Below, in pieces: positions 7,649 through 16,248 of a DNA stretch of 64,000 nt. The DNA comes from Superficieibacter sp. HKU1 (GTDB lineage Bacteria; Pseudomonadota; Gammaproteobacteria; Enterobacterales; Enterobacteriaceae), in the NCBI RefSeq assembly GCF_029319185.1, contig NZ_CP119754.1:248001-312000 (forward strand), given 5' to 3'. The notes beneath the pieces are model-generated. The model was given only the letters and a program-made list of their open reading frames with translations. It did no database searches and was not told the DNA's origin. Position 1 is the first letter of the stretch; each line of letters opens with the position of its first letter. Position numbers and translations under genes: made by a program.

Positions 7649-9982
7649 TTGGCAATCCCATCAGCGAAAAAAACGGTACTTACGGCAGCCCACTGGGGGC
7701 CTATGCTGGTCGAGACCGATGGCGAAACGGTGTTTTCTTCCCGTGGCGCACTCTCCACCCCTTTTGAAAACTCGTTACAAACTGCCGTGCGCGACCAGGT
7801 GCACAGTAAAACGCGGGTACGCTTCCCCATGGTGCGCAAAGGCTTTCTGACCTCGCCGGATAGCCCTCAGGGCGTGCGTGGGCAGGATGAATTTGTCCGC
7901 GTGAGCTGGGACGAGGCGCTGGATCTGATCCATACGCAGCATCGGCGCATCCGGGACAGTTACGGTCCGGCCTCCATTTTCGCCGGTTCTTACGGCTGGC
8001 GCTCAAACGGCGTACTGCACAAAGCGGCAACGCTGCTTCAGCGTTATATGAGTCTGGCGGGCGGCTATACCGGGCATCTGGGCGACTACTCTACCGGCGC
8101 AGCACAGGCGATCATGCCTTACGTGGTCGGCGGTAATGAAGTCTACCAGCAGCAGACCAGCTGGCCGCTGGTGCTTGAACACAGCGAGGTGGTAGTGCTG
8201 TGGAGCGCCAACCCGCTGAATACGCTCAAAATCGCATGGAACGCCTCGGATGAGCAGGGTATTCCCTATTTTGACGCGCTGCGCAAAAGCGGTAAGCGGC
8301 TGATCTGTATTGATCCGATGCGATCGGAAACGGTGGATTTCCTCGGCGGCAGCGCTGAGTGGATCGCGCCTCATATGGGGACGGACGTGGCATTAATGCT
8401 CGGCATTGCGCATACGCTGGTTGAAAACGGCTGGCACGACAACGACTTCCTTGACCGCTGCACCGAAGGCTACGCTATTTTTGCCGCTTATCTGACGGGC
8501 GAGCGCGACGGCACGGCGAAAACCGCTGAATGGGCGGCGGAGATTTGCGGCATTCCGGCGGCGAAAATCCGCGAACTGGCACATTTATTCCATCATCACA
8601 CCACGATGTTAATGGGTGGCTGGGGGATGCAGCGCCAGCAGTTTGGTGAACAAAAACACTGGATGCTGGTGACGCTCGCCGCCATGCTGGGGCAGATCGG
8701 CACGCCGGGCGGCGGGTTTGGTCTTTCATACCATTTTGCCAACGGCGGCAACCCGACGCGGCGCGCGGCGGTGCTGGCATCAATGCAGGGCAGTGTACAG
8801 GGCGGCACCGATGCGGTAGATAAAATCCCGGTGGCGCGGATTGTCGAGGCGCTGGAAAACCCCGGTGCGCCGTACCAGCATAACGGGATGGATCGCCATT
8901 TTCCGGATATTCGTTTTGTCTGGTGGGCAGGCGGTGCCAACTTTACCCATCATCAGGATACCAACCGTTTAATTCGCGCCTGGCAAAAGCCGGAACTGGT
9001 GGTGATTTCTGAATGCTACTGGACGGCGGCGGCCAAACATGCCGATATCGTCCTGCCTGCCACCACCTCGTTTGAGCGTAACGATCTGACCATGACCGGC
9101 GACTACAGTAATCAGCATCTGGTGCCGATGAAACAAGTGGTGACGCCGCGAGATGACGCCCGCGATGACTATGAGGTGTTTGCCGATCTCAGCGAGCGTT
9201 GGGAAGAGGGCGGACGCAAGCGTTTTACTGAAGGAAAAAGCCATCTTCAGTGGCTGGAGACCTTCTATGACATCGCCGCGCAGCGAGGCGCCAGCCAGCA
9301 GGTGGCGCTGCCGCCGTTTGCCGAATTCTGGCAGGCTAATCAGCTGATTGAGATGCCGGAGAGCGAGCAAAATGCGCAGTTTGTCCGTTTTGCTGACTTT
9401 CGGCGCGATCCGCAGGCATACCCGTTAAAAACGGCCAGCGGGAAAATTGAAATCTATTCCGCACGCATTGCCAGTTTTCACTACGCCGACTGTCCGCCGC
9501 ATCCGATGTGGCTGGAGCCAGATGAGTGGCACGGCAATGCCAGGCCTGAGCAGTTACAGGTGCTGTCGGCGCACCCGGCGCACCGTTTGCACAGTCAGTT
9601 GAGCTACTCGCGGCTTCGCGAACAGTATGCCGTTGCCGGTCGTGAGCCGATTACGCTGCATCCCCAGGACGCCGCCGCGCGCGGTATTCAGGAGGGAGAC
9701 GTGGTACGGGTATGGAATCAGCGCGGACAGGTGCTGGCGGGCGCGGTGATCACCGATGGCATCCGGCCCGGCGTGCTTTGCATCCATGAGGGCGGCTGGC
9801 CGGGTCTCGATCCGCAAGCAGGTGGGATCTGTAAAAACGGCGCGGTAAACGTACTGACCAAAGATCTCCCCAGCTCGCGTCTGGGGAATGGCTGCGCGGG
9901 TAACACGGCGCTGGCATGGGTCGAAAAATATACCGGCCCGCTGCTTACGCTGACGGCGTTTGATCCACCGACCAGCTCATGA
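7649..9982 (+). CDS. bisC: Biotin sulfoxide reductase BisC
   Basis: Cytoplasmic molybdopterin (bis-MGD) oxidoreductase of the DMSO reductase family that reduces biotin sulfoxide and methionine sulfoxide. It has 777 residues, the E. coli length. Family motifs run throughout: TAAHWGPM near the start, GSYGWRSNG with the expected Mo-ligand Ser, GGWGMQRQQFGEQ, ATTSFERND, and the C-terminal cofactor-binding domain LSAHPAHRLHSQ...RVWNQRGQ. There is no Tat signal, as expected for BisC. The start codon is TTG at 7649, six bases after AGGAG. No in-frame ATG nearby preserves the conserved N-terminus. The 3' end overlaps yiaC on the other strand by 38 bp. Confidence 0.95.
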   Translation: MAIPSAKKTVLTAAHWGPMLVETDGETVFSSRGALSTPFENSLQTAVRDQVHSKTRVRFPMVRKGFLTSPDSPQGVRGQDEFVRVSWDEALDLIHTQHRRIRDSYGPASIFAGSYGWRSNGVLHKAATLLQRYMSLAGGYTGHLGDYSTGAAQAIMPYVVGGNEVYQQQTSWPLVLEHSEVVVLWSANPLNTLKIAWNASDEQGIPYFDALRKSGKRLICIDPMRSETVDFLGGSAEWIAPHMGTDVALMLGIAHTLVENGWHDNDFLDRCTEGYAIFAAYLTGERDGTAKTAEWAAEICGIPAAKIRELAHLFHHHTTMLMGGWGMQRQQFGEQKHWMLVTLAAMLGQIGTPGGGFGLSYHFANGGNPTRRAAVLASMQGSVQGGTDAVDKIPVARIVEALENPGAPYQHNGMDRHFPDIRFVWWAGGANFTHHQDTNRLIRAWQKPELVVISECYWTAAAKHADIVLPATTSFERNDLTMTGDYSNQHLVPMKQVVTPRDDARDDYEVFADLSERWEEGGRKRFTEGKSHLQWLETFYDIAAQRGASQQVALPPFAEFWQANQLIEMPESEQNAQFVRFADFRRDPQAYPLKTASGKIEIYSARIASFHYADCPPHPMWLEPDEWHGNARPEQLQVLSAHPAHRLHSQLSYSRLREQYAVAGREPITLHPQDAAARGIQEGDVVRVWNQRGQVLAGAVITDGIRPGVLCIHEGGWPGLDPQAGGICKNGAVNVLTKDLPSSRLGNGCAGNTALAWVEKYTGPLLTLTAFDPPTSS

Positions 9983-10391
9983 TCCACGTCGGGTGCTGAG
10001 TTTCCTCCTGCCAGGCGCTGTCCTCAATGCGAAAGCCCTGAGCATGGTAAAAATTCACCGCCCGCATATTTTTCTGATAAACCTCAAGACTCAGTATCGG
10101 AAAGCGCTGTTGCACGTGGTGCAGTAGCGCTCTTCCAATGCCTCTGCCAATCAGCGCCGGGGCGACAAACAGCGCGCCGACAAACCGCTGGTCCATTACG
10201 CTGACAAAACCACCCGGAATGCCTTTTTCCTCCCACACCCAGGTTTGCGCAGCGGGTAAATAGACGTCGCGAACGATAGCTTCGCTTTCATACCAGTAGC
10301 GTTCGTTGATAAACGGATGACCGTAGCGGGTACTTTCCAGCCACAAATTCAACAGCGTAGTGGTATCTTTATTATGCCAGGCGCGGATCAT
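9945..10391 (-). CDS. yiaC: GNAT acetyltransferase YiaC
   Basis: A 148-residue Gcn5-related N-acetyltransferase. The acetyl-CoA binding loop is VAPALIGRGIGRALL (residues about 90-104, Q/RxxGxG/A type), and the C-terminal motif is VNFYHAQGFR. E. coli YiaC (146 residues) has been reported to act as a protein lysine acetyltransferase. GGGAGG lies ahead of the ATG. It overlaps the 3' end of tag by 20 bp, so the two are probably one transcript (tag-yiaC). Its own 3' end overlaps convergent bisC. Confidence 0.9.
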   Translation of the reverse strand: MIRAWHNKDTTTLLNLWLESTRYGHPFINERYWYESEAIVRDVYLPAAQTWVWEEKGIPGGFVSVMDQRFVGALFVAPALIGRGIGRALLHHVQQRFPILSLEVYQKNMRAVNFYHAQGFRIEDSAWQEETQHPTWIMSWSVDQTPSA

Positions 10392-10950
10392 GCTGGCCTC
10401 CCGGATGACAAAAGCAGCCTGTGATATGGTCGTTCACCAGCCCGCAGGCCTGCATAAACGAATAGCAAATCGTGGTGCCGACAAACTTAAAGCCGCGTTT
10501 TTTTAACGCTTTTGCCAGCGCATCGGAGGCAGGGGTAGAAACAGGAATGTCGCCGGGAGTAGCGGCGTGGCGGATTTGCGGCTGATGATCGACGAATGAC
10601 CAGACGAATTCCGCAAACGGCTCACCTTTCTTTTCCATTTCAAGATACGCCCGCGCGTTGGCGATAATGGCCTCGATTTTTCCGCGATGGCGGATGATCC
10701 CGGCATCCAGCATCAGCCTTTCAACGTCCGACTCCTGCATGGCGGCGATGCGCTCAGGCTCGAAGTGATAAAAATTCTGGCGATAATTTTCCCGCTTTTT
10801 CAGGACCGTGATCCATGACAGACCGGCCTGTTGTCCTTCCAGACAGATCATTTCAAACAGTTTTTTACCGTCGGTTTGCGGTATGCCCCATTCACTATCG
10901 TGATAGGCGATGTAAAGCGGATCCTGACTTACCCAACCGCAACGTTGCAT
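10372..10950 (-). CDS. tag: DNA-3-methyladenine glycosylase I
   Basis: Constitutive base-excision repair enzyme that removes 3-methyladenine. It has 192 residues (E. coli 187). The zinc-site residues are visible: Cys4 and His17 at the N-terminus and the NDHITGC His/Cys pair near the C-terminus. The core ICLEGQQAGLSW...ILKKR-like region is conserved. The ATG at 10950 (after AAGGGAG) gives MQRCGWVSQDPL, matching E. coli; an upstream ATG at 10968 would add six residues. First gene of tag-yiaC. Confidence 0.94.
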   Translation of the reverse strand: MQRCGWVSQDPLYIAYHDSEWGIPQTDGKKLFEMICLEGQQAGLSWITVLKKRENYRQNFYHFEPERIAAMQESDVERLMLDAGIIRHRGKIEAIIANARAYLEMEKKGEPFAEFVWSFVDHQPQIRHAATPGDIPVSTPASDALAKALKKRGFKFVGTTICYSFMQACGLVNDHITGCFCHPGGQHDPRLA

Positions 10951-11163
10951 GGTCTTCTCCCTTCGCATTTTTTACAAAAATATATCAGCCAGCGGGCTTG
11001 ACGTGTCTGTTAAAAAGACAATATTTAATACAGGGTTAAGCCCATCATCCTTCAAGTTGCAGATCTGTGGTCGCGTTCGTTCAACTCGAATGACATGGAG
11101 TCCTTTTTCCCGCAAACATAATCAAAAAATCGCCGAATTCGGCTCTTTCCAGGAGTCGCTTTG

Positions 11164-11865
11164 ATGATAATAAAAAAGCGCAGTGGTGGCCGGGACACGA
11201 TATTCCTGGCAGCTATGTCTGTATGTCTGCTCTGGATGGACACAGCAAACGCCTGGCAACAGGAATATATCGTTGATGACCAGCAAAGTAATACGACTGA
11301 ACGTTATACATGGGATAACGATCACCAACCTAATTACAATGACATCCTCGCTGAGCGGATCAGCTCGGCGCAAAATGTACCCGGTCTGGCGGTAAATTTG
11401 CCGGACAGCACGCCGCTGGATGCGACCAGCTCAATGAGTCTTGGCTGGAATATTGCCCTGCGCGAAAATGTCACTACCGGGCCTGTTGCCGCGTGGCATT
11501 ATGATGGCTCTTCCTCTTCCATCTATAACGAGTTCGGCGACAGCGTGGTGAATCAGGGGCTCGACCCGTTGTGGCATGCCAGCGTCAGTTCACTCGGCTG
11601 GCGCGTGGACTCGCGCTTTGGCGATCTGCGTCCCTGGGCGCAAATTAGCTATAACCAGCAGTTTGGCGACAACCTGTGGAAATCGCAGTCTGGTCTTAAT
11701 CGTATGAGCGCGTTTGATCAGGAGGGCAACTGGCTGGATGTCACCGTGGGGGCGGATATGCTGCTGAATCAGCATCTGGCGGCCTATGCAGCGCTTTCTC
11801 AGGCGGAAAACACCAATGTAGGCGCGAATTATTTGTATACGATGGGGGTGAGCGCGCGGTTCTGA
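11164..11865 (+). CDS. yhjY: Outer-membrane autotransporter-barrel-like protein YhjY
   Basis: A 233-residue secreted protein. The signal peptide ends near ANA-WQQEY (about residue 30). The C-terminal half has alternating hydrophobic/aromatic strands typical of a beta-barrel and ends in YTMGVSARF with the terminal Phe needed for outer-membrane assembly. It resembles only the barrel part of autotransporters; no passenger enzyme domain is present. A TTG at 11161 is also possible, but the ATG at 11164 gives MIIKK as in E. coli and sits 8 bp after AGGAG. Function unknown. Confidence 0.87.
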   Translation: MIIKKRSGGRDTIFLAAMSVCLLWMDTANAWQQEYIVDDQQSNTTERYTWDNDHQPNYNDILAERISSAQNVPGLAVNLPDSTPLDATSSMSLGWNIALRENVTTGPVAAWHYDGSSSSIYNEFGDSVVNQGLDPLWHASVSSLGWRVDSRFGDLRPWAQISYNQQFGDNLWKSQSGLNRMSAFDQEGNWLDVTVGADMLLNQHLAAYAALSQAENTNVGANYLYTMGVSARF

Positions 11866-12108
11866 CGCGGCGACTTTGGCTAAACCTGCCGGGCGGCACT
11901 GCGTTTGCCCGGCCTAAAAAAACGCCTCCGCCTTATCCCCGGAATAAACGTTCGTCCAAAACCTCCCCTCCGGCACCGCCCCCGGAATAGCCTTTTGCCC
12001 AACGCGTAGGCCCGGTAAGCGCAGCGCCACCGGGCATGTATGGCTGCGATGCCGGATCCTGGCCTGCCCAACATCACCAACCTTTCACCCCGCATAACCT
12101 GCATGCAA
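11866..12108. repeat. REP elements between yhjY and yhjX
   Basis: Two REP units of opposite orientation, at about 11887-11917 and 12006-12037, separated by about 90 bp with no recognisable gene. The remaining bases up to the YpdB-type repeats at 12109 show no other feature I can support. Confidence 0.75.
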
Positions 12109-12160
12109 TGCCATTCATTCTGCATTCCATGCAGTTCATTCCGTCCCTGCGGCACTTCAT
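12109..12160 (+). promoter_or_regulatory. Three YpdB-type direct repeats upstream of yhjX
   Basis: TGCCATTCAT (12109-12118), TGCAGTTCAT (12130-12139) and GGCACTTCAT (12151-12160) are direct repeats, each separated by exactly 11 bp. The known E. coli YpdB (PyrR) site upstream of yhjX is GGCATTTCAT-N11-GGCATTTCAT (from memory), so element and spacing agree. A third copy is present here. Confidence 0.75.
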
Positions 12161-12182
12161 GCCGTTTTCCCCCAGGTATTGA

Positions 12183-12218
12183 AAGGATTTCGTTATCGTT
12201 GATGGCAGTGAAATCCTT
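12183..12218 (+). other. Hairpin in the yhjX leader
   Basis: Nine-base perfect arms (12183-12191 and 12210-12218) with an 18-base loop sit about 27 bp before the yhjX start. It could form in the 5' leader RNA; no role is known. Confidence 0.35.
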
Positions 12219-12244
12219 CAATTTTGATGACCTGGACGCTTGCC

Positions 12245-13453
12245 ATGAACACATCAACCTACAATCGTACCCGCTGGCTAACGCTATTCGGCACTATTAT
12301 TACCCAGTTTGCGCTGGGATCGGTCTACACCTGGAGCCTGTTTAACGGCGCGCTCTCCAGCAAGCTGGATGAGCCGGTAAGCCAGGTCGCATTTTCGTTT
12401 GGCCTGTTAAGTCTTGGTCTGGCACTCTCATCATCGGTTGCCGGTAAGCTTCAGGAGCGTTTTGGCGTGAAACGCGTCACCATGGCCTCCGGGATCATGC
12501 TCGGCGTCGGTTTCTTCCTGACCGCGCATTCCAGCAACCTGCTGATGCTGTGGATCAGCGCGGGTCTGCTGGTGGGTCTGGCGGATGGTGCTGGCTACCT
12601 GCTGACGCTCTCCAACTGCGTGAAATGGTTCCCGGAGCGTAAAGGGGTGATCTCCGCGCTGGCCATTGGCTCCTATGGTCTGGGTAGCCTTGGCTTCAAA
12701 TTTATCGACAGCCATCTTCTTGAAACGGTCGGGCTCGAAAAAACCTTCATGATTTGGGGTGCCATCGTACTGGTAATGATTGTCGCCGGTTCTACCCTGA
12801 TGAAAGATGCGCCTCAGCAGAGTGTGAAAGCCGTTAATGGCGCGGTAGAGAATGACTTCACCCTCGCGCAATCCATGCGTAAACCGCAATACTGGATGCT
12901 GGCCGTAATGTTCCTTACCGCCTGCATGAGCGGCCTGTATGTCATTGGTGTAGCGAAAGATATCGCGCAGGGCATGGTACGTCTGGACGCCGCCACTGCG
13001 GCTAATGCCGTAACGGTAATTTCTATCGCCAACCTGAGCGGTCGTTTAGTGCTGGGTATTCTGTCCGATAAAATCGCCCGCATTCGCGTGATCACGATAG
13101 GTCAGGTGATTTCCCTGGTTGGTATGGCCGCGCTGCTGTTTGCGCCGTTGAATGAAGCGACGTTCTTCGCTGCCATTGCCTGCGTAGCCTTTAACTTCGG
13201 CGGTACTATCACCGTTTTCCCGTCGCTGGTCAGCGAATTCTTCGGCCTGAACAACCTGGCGAAAAACTATGGGGTGATTTACTTAGGCTTCGGGATCGGC
13301 AGTATCTGCGGGTCGATTATTGCCTCGCTGTTCGGCGGCTTTTATGTCACCTTCTGCGTCATCTTTGCCCTGCTGATCCTGTCGCTGGCGCTTTCAACGA
13401 CGATTCGTCAGCCGCAGCGCGAAATGTACCATGAAGCCCATGCCACATATTGA
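12245..13453 (+). CDS. yhjX: Pyruvate transporter YhjX (MFS, OFA family)
   Basis: A 402-residue, 12-segment major facilitator of the oxalate/formate antiporter family, the same length as E. coli YhjX. It begins MNTSTYNRTRWLTLFGTIITQF with TM1. An SVAGKLQERFGVKR motif follows TM2, and the second half contains GILSDKIARIR. In E. coli YhjX is the target of the pyruvate-sensing YpdA/YpdB system and is reported to move pyruvate. An in-frame ATG at 12224 is less likely because it adds seven unconserved residues. The upstream repeats support the same control here. Confidence 0.93.
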   Translation: MNTSTYNRTRWLTLFGTIITQFALGSVYTWSLFNGALSSKLDEPVSQVAFSFGLLSLGLALSSSVAGKLQERFGVKRVTMASGIMLGVGFFLTAHSSNLLMLWISAGLLVGLADGAGYLLTLSNCVKWFPERKGVISALAIGSYGLGSLGFKFIDSHLLETVGLEKTFMIWGAIVLVMIVAGSTLMKDAPQQSVKAVNGAVENDFTLAQSMRKPQYWMLAVMFLTACMSGLYVIGVAKDIAQGMVRLDAATAANAVTVISIANLSGRLVLGILSDKIARIRVITIGQVISLVGMAALLFAPLNEATFFAAIACVAFNFGGTITVFPSLVSEFFGLNNLAKNYGVIYLGFGIGSICGSIIASLFGGFYVTFCVIFALLILSLALSTTIRQPQREMYHEAHATY

Positions 13454-13497
13454 TGGTATTAATAGAATCACTTACTTAGCCTGCTAACCTATCTTCC

Positions 13498-13537
13498 TGA
13501 TCTGACCAACAATTTTTGTAAATAATTGGTCAGATCA
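13498..13537. terminator. Long hairpin after yhjX
   Basis: Perfect 12-base arms (13498-13509 and 13526-13537) enclose a T/A-rich 16-base loop, 45 bp after the yhjX stop. No clean T-tract follows, so termination strength is uncertain. Confidence 0.45.
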
Positions 13538-13678
13538 CATTTCTCCTGGACACTTTTCCATTTCCCTGTGGTCTACTTAGCCGCGCTTAGCCATGTCTAA
13601 TAACAGAGATTCGCGCTTTGTTTAGCCTGCACGCGGGTGCCGGCTGATTTATAAGTCCCTTTTCCCAGGGTTGTTTGC

Positions 13679-15361
13679 ATGAAATATATTAAAGTGATGT
13701 CTCAGCAAACGCTGAGCCTCCTGCTGGCCATCTATATCGGCCTGTTTATGAATTGCGCGGTTTTTGTCCGTCGGTTTGACAGTTACGCGCAGAATTTTAC
13801 CATCTGGAAAGGATTCGCTGCGGTTGTTGAGCTGGCTGCTACTGTGCTGGTGACCTTCTTCCTGCTACGTATCCTGTCACTACTCGGTCGCCGCGTCTGG
13901 CGCATTCTCGTCACGCTGCTGGTGCTCTGCTCGGCCGGGGCCAGCTACTATATGACCTTCCTTAATGTCGTCATTGGTTACGGCATTATTGCTTCGGTGA
14001 TGACTACCGACATCGATCTCTCGAAAGAAGTCGTGGGGCTACATTTCCTGCTATGGATGTTCTTTGTGAGCATCGTGCCGTTAATTTTCATCTGGAGTAA
14101 TCGCAGCCCCTACACGCTGATGCGCCAGCTACGCACGCCGGGCCAGCGCATAGGCAGTGTCGCGGCGGTTGTCGTCGCCGGATTGCTGGTCTGGGGACCT
14201 ATTCGCCTGCTGGATATTCAGCAGAAGAAAGTTGAGCACCAGACGGGGATTGATTTACCCAGCTACGGTGGCGTAGTGGCAAACTCTTATCTGCCATCAA
14301 ACTGGCTCTCCGCGCTGGGGCTGTATGCCTGGGCGCAGGTGGATGAATCTTCGGATAATAAATCGCTGATGAACCCGGCGAAGAAATTCACCTGGGAAGC
14401 GCCGAAAGATCTGGATGATACTTACGTGGTATTCATCATTGGTGAAACGACCCGCTGGGATCATATGGGTCTTTTTGGCTATGAGCGTAATACCACTCCG
14501 CGATTATCTCAGGAGAAAAATCTGGCAGCGTTTCGCGGTTACTCGTGTGATACCGCCACCAAACTCTCCCTGCGCTGCATGTTTGTGCGAGAAGGTGGTG
14601 CAGACACTAACCCACAGCGGACGCTGAAAGAGCAGAACGTTTTTGCGGTACTCAAGCAGTTAGGCTTCAGTTCCGACCTCTATGCGATGCAGAGTGAAAT
14701 GTGGTTCTACAGCAACACGATGGCGGACAATATTTCCTATCGTGAGCAAATCGGTGCCGAGCCGCGTAATCGCGGTAAACCGGTAGATGACATGCTGCTG
14801 GTCGATGAGATGCAGCGCTCGTTGCAGGACAATACCGAAGGTAAACACCTGATTATTCTGCATACCAAAGGTTCGCACTTTAACTATACCCAGCGCTACC
14901 CGCGCAGCTTCGCGCAGTGGACGCCGGAGTGTATGGGCGTTGACGGCGGCTGTACCAAAGCGCAGATGATCAATTCCTTTGATAACTCGGTCAGCTATGT
15001 GGATTACTTTATCAGCAAAGTGATCGACCAGGTCCGGGATAAGAAGGCGATTGTTTTCTATGCTGCCGATCACGGCGAGTCGATCAATGAGAAAGAGCAT
15101 TTGCACGGCACCCCGCGCAATATGGCTCCGCCAGAGCAGTTCCGCGTGCCGATGATGGTCTGGATGTCCGATAAGTATCTGGAGAACCCGGATCATGCGC
15201 AGGCAATGGCGAAGATGAAGGCCCAGGCGCAGATGAAAGTGCCGCGTCATCATATCGAATTGTTCGACACCATCATGGGCTGCCTGGGGTATACCTCGCC
15301 GGATGGCGGGATTAATGAGAACAATAACTGGTGCCGTTTACCCGCAACAGCTAAGAAATAA
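13679..15361 (+). CDS. eptB: Kdo2-lipid A phosphoethanolamine transferase EptB
   Basis: Inner-membrane enzyme that adds phosphoethanolamine from phosphatidylethanolamine to the outer Kdo sugar of LPS. It has 560 residues (E. coli 563). Five hydrophobic segments fill residues about 10-175, followed by a periplasmic alkaline-phosphatase-fold domain. GETTRWDHMGL contains the expected nucleophile Thr257. AADHGES and HGTP carry the metal and catalytic residues, and paired Cys residues (CDTATKLSLRC, CMGVDGGC) fit the disulfides of the family. In E. coli eptB is repressed by the MgrR small RNA and activated by sigma E; I did not find those sites. Confidence 0.94.
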   Translation: MKYIKVMSQQTLSLLLAIYIGLFMNCAVFVRRFDSYAQNFTIWKGFAAVVELAATVLVTFFLLRILSLLGRRVWRILVTLLVLCSAGASYYMTFLNVVIGYGIIASVMTTDIDLSKEVVGLHFLLWMFFVSIVPLIFIWSNRSPYTLMRQLRTPGQRIGSVAAVVVAGLLVWGPIRLLDIQQKKVEHQTGIDLPSYGGVVANSYLPSNWLSALGLYAWAQVDESSDNKSLMNPAKKFTWEAPKDLDDTYVVFIIGETTRWDHMGLFGYERNTTPRLSQEKNLAAFRGYSCDTATKLSLRCMFVREGGADTNPQRTLKEQNVFAVLKQLGFSSDLYAMQSEMWFYSNTMADNISYREQIGAEPRNRGKPVDDMLLVDEMQRSLQDNTEGKHLIILHTKGSHFNYTQRYPRSFAQWTPECMGVDGGCTKAQMINSFDNSVSYVDYFISKVIDQVRDKKAIVFYAADHGESINEKEHLHGTPRNMAPPEQFRVPMMVWMSDKYLENPDHAQAMAKMKAQAQMKVPRHHIELFDTIMGCLGYTSPDGGINENNNWCRLPATAKK

Positions 15362-15411
15362 GCGGTCCGGCGAGTTTCTCGCCGATCGGCTGGCTTTTTT
15401 TAGCTAAGGGA

Positions 15412-15449
15412 TTGACGGACATCTGGCCGCGCAGTAAGATGCGCCCCGC
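15412..15449 (+). promoter_or_regulatory. Promoter of tRNA-Pro with GC-rich discriminator
   Basis: TTGACG (15412-15417), exactly 17 bp, then TAAGAT (15435-15440), followed by the G/C-only stretch GCGCCCCGC before the tRNA. This GC discriminator is the mark of stringently controlled stable-RNA promoters. Confidence 0.75.
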
Positions 15450-15452
15450 ATT

Positions 15453-15529
<77 letters not shown>

Positions 15530-15536
15530 AATTTGA

Positions 15537-15563
15537 AAAGCCTGCTCTTGAGCAGGCTTTTTT
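15537..15563 (+). terminator. Intrinsic terminator of tRNA-Pro
   Basis: The stem AAAGCCTGCT/AGCAGGCTTT with a four-base loop is followed by a T-run (15558-15563), starting 7 bp after the CCA end. A classic rho-independent terminator. Confidence 0.93.
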
Positions 15564-16248
15564 GCATCTGAAGCGGATGAAGGCCTTTGGAGCAGGAGGT
15601 TCGACTCGGGCAAACTCTGTGATCAGCGGTAACATATTATTCTGTCTGGAGTGCTAAACCTGCTGTTAACAATCTTGCTGCAATTAATCCTCATGGTTAT
15701 CACAATTCTCCCGCCACTCCCACTGCCGCCTCTCGATTTTGTGACATAATCCATTGTATTTTTTTATATATGTATCAACCTTTTTTCGCGTTACTTATGG
15801 ATAATGCCAGCATTTTCCGCTGTGCGTTTTAACGTTCGCGGTATTAATCGCTCATATATTCACCATTTTGCAAGAAATTTTTCTTAATATGTTTGAAATT
15901 TAACATCTGCGTTACAGGAAATAACCAGCATAATCCTCTGCATCAGAGGCCTTAGCATAATTTTCCCTGCTGGAAATGGTGGCTTGAACTTTTTTTAATC
16001 TTTGTTTGTTAATTCTCATCCCTGATGTAAATCCCGGTTACCTGTATTGACGTTTTGACATTCTGTTGACAGATTGTAGGCCATGAGGGGCATTTCACGG
16101 ACGATCTGTACTGCTACTCAGTCAATCGATTGCACGGATTCTCCCACCCTCATTGCTACTGACCAGACCGGTGAAATTATAAATAAAGGCTGGCGGTATG
16201 GCCCCGTTGCCGGGGTAAACACAACACCCATCACATTGGAGCAGAAGA
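15564..16248 (+). promoter_or_regulatory. dppA upstream region and leader
   Basis: A 685-bp AT-rich gap. Two overlapping TTGACA hexamers (16055-16060 and 16066-16071) mark the probable promoter; the first has TAGGCC 16 bp downstream as a weak -10. This would give a leader of roughly 160 bases. The leader contains ACACAACAC (about 16219-16227) just ahead of the GGAG site (16238-16241). Such CA-rich elements are the typical pairing target of the GcvB small RNA, which represses dppA in E. coli and Salmonella. Nothing gene-like is seen between the tRNA terminator and the promoter. Confidence 0.5.

Noticed and set aside
15363..15402. Terminator for eptB
   Set aside because: A short GGCGAG/CTCGCC stem is present, but the T-run comes about 15 bases later and is not adjacent; evidence is too weak for a feature.
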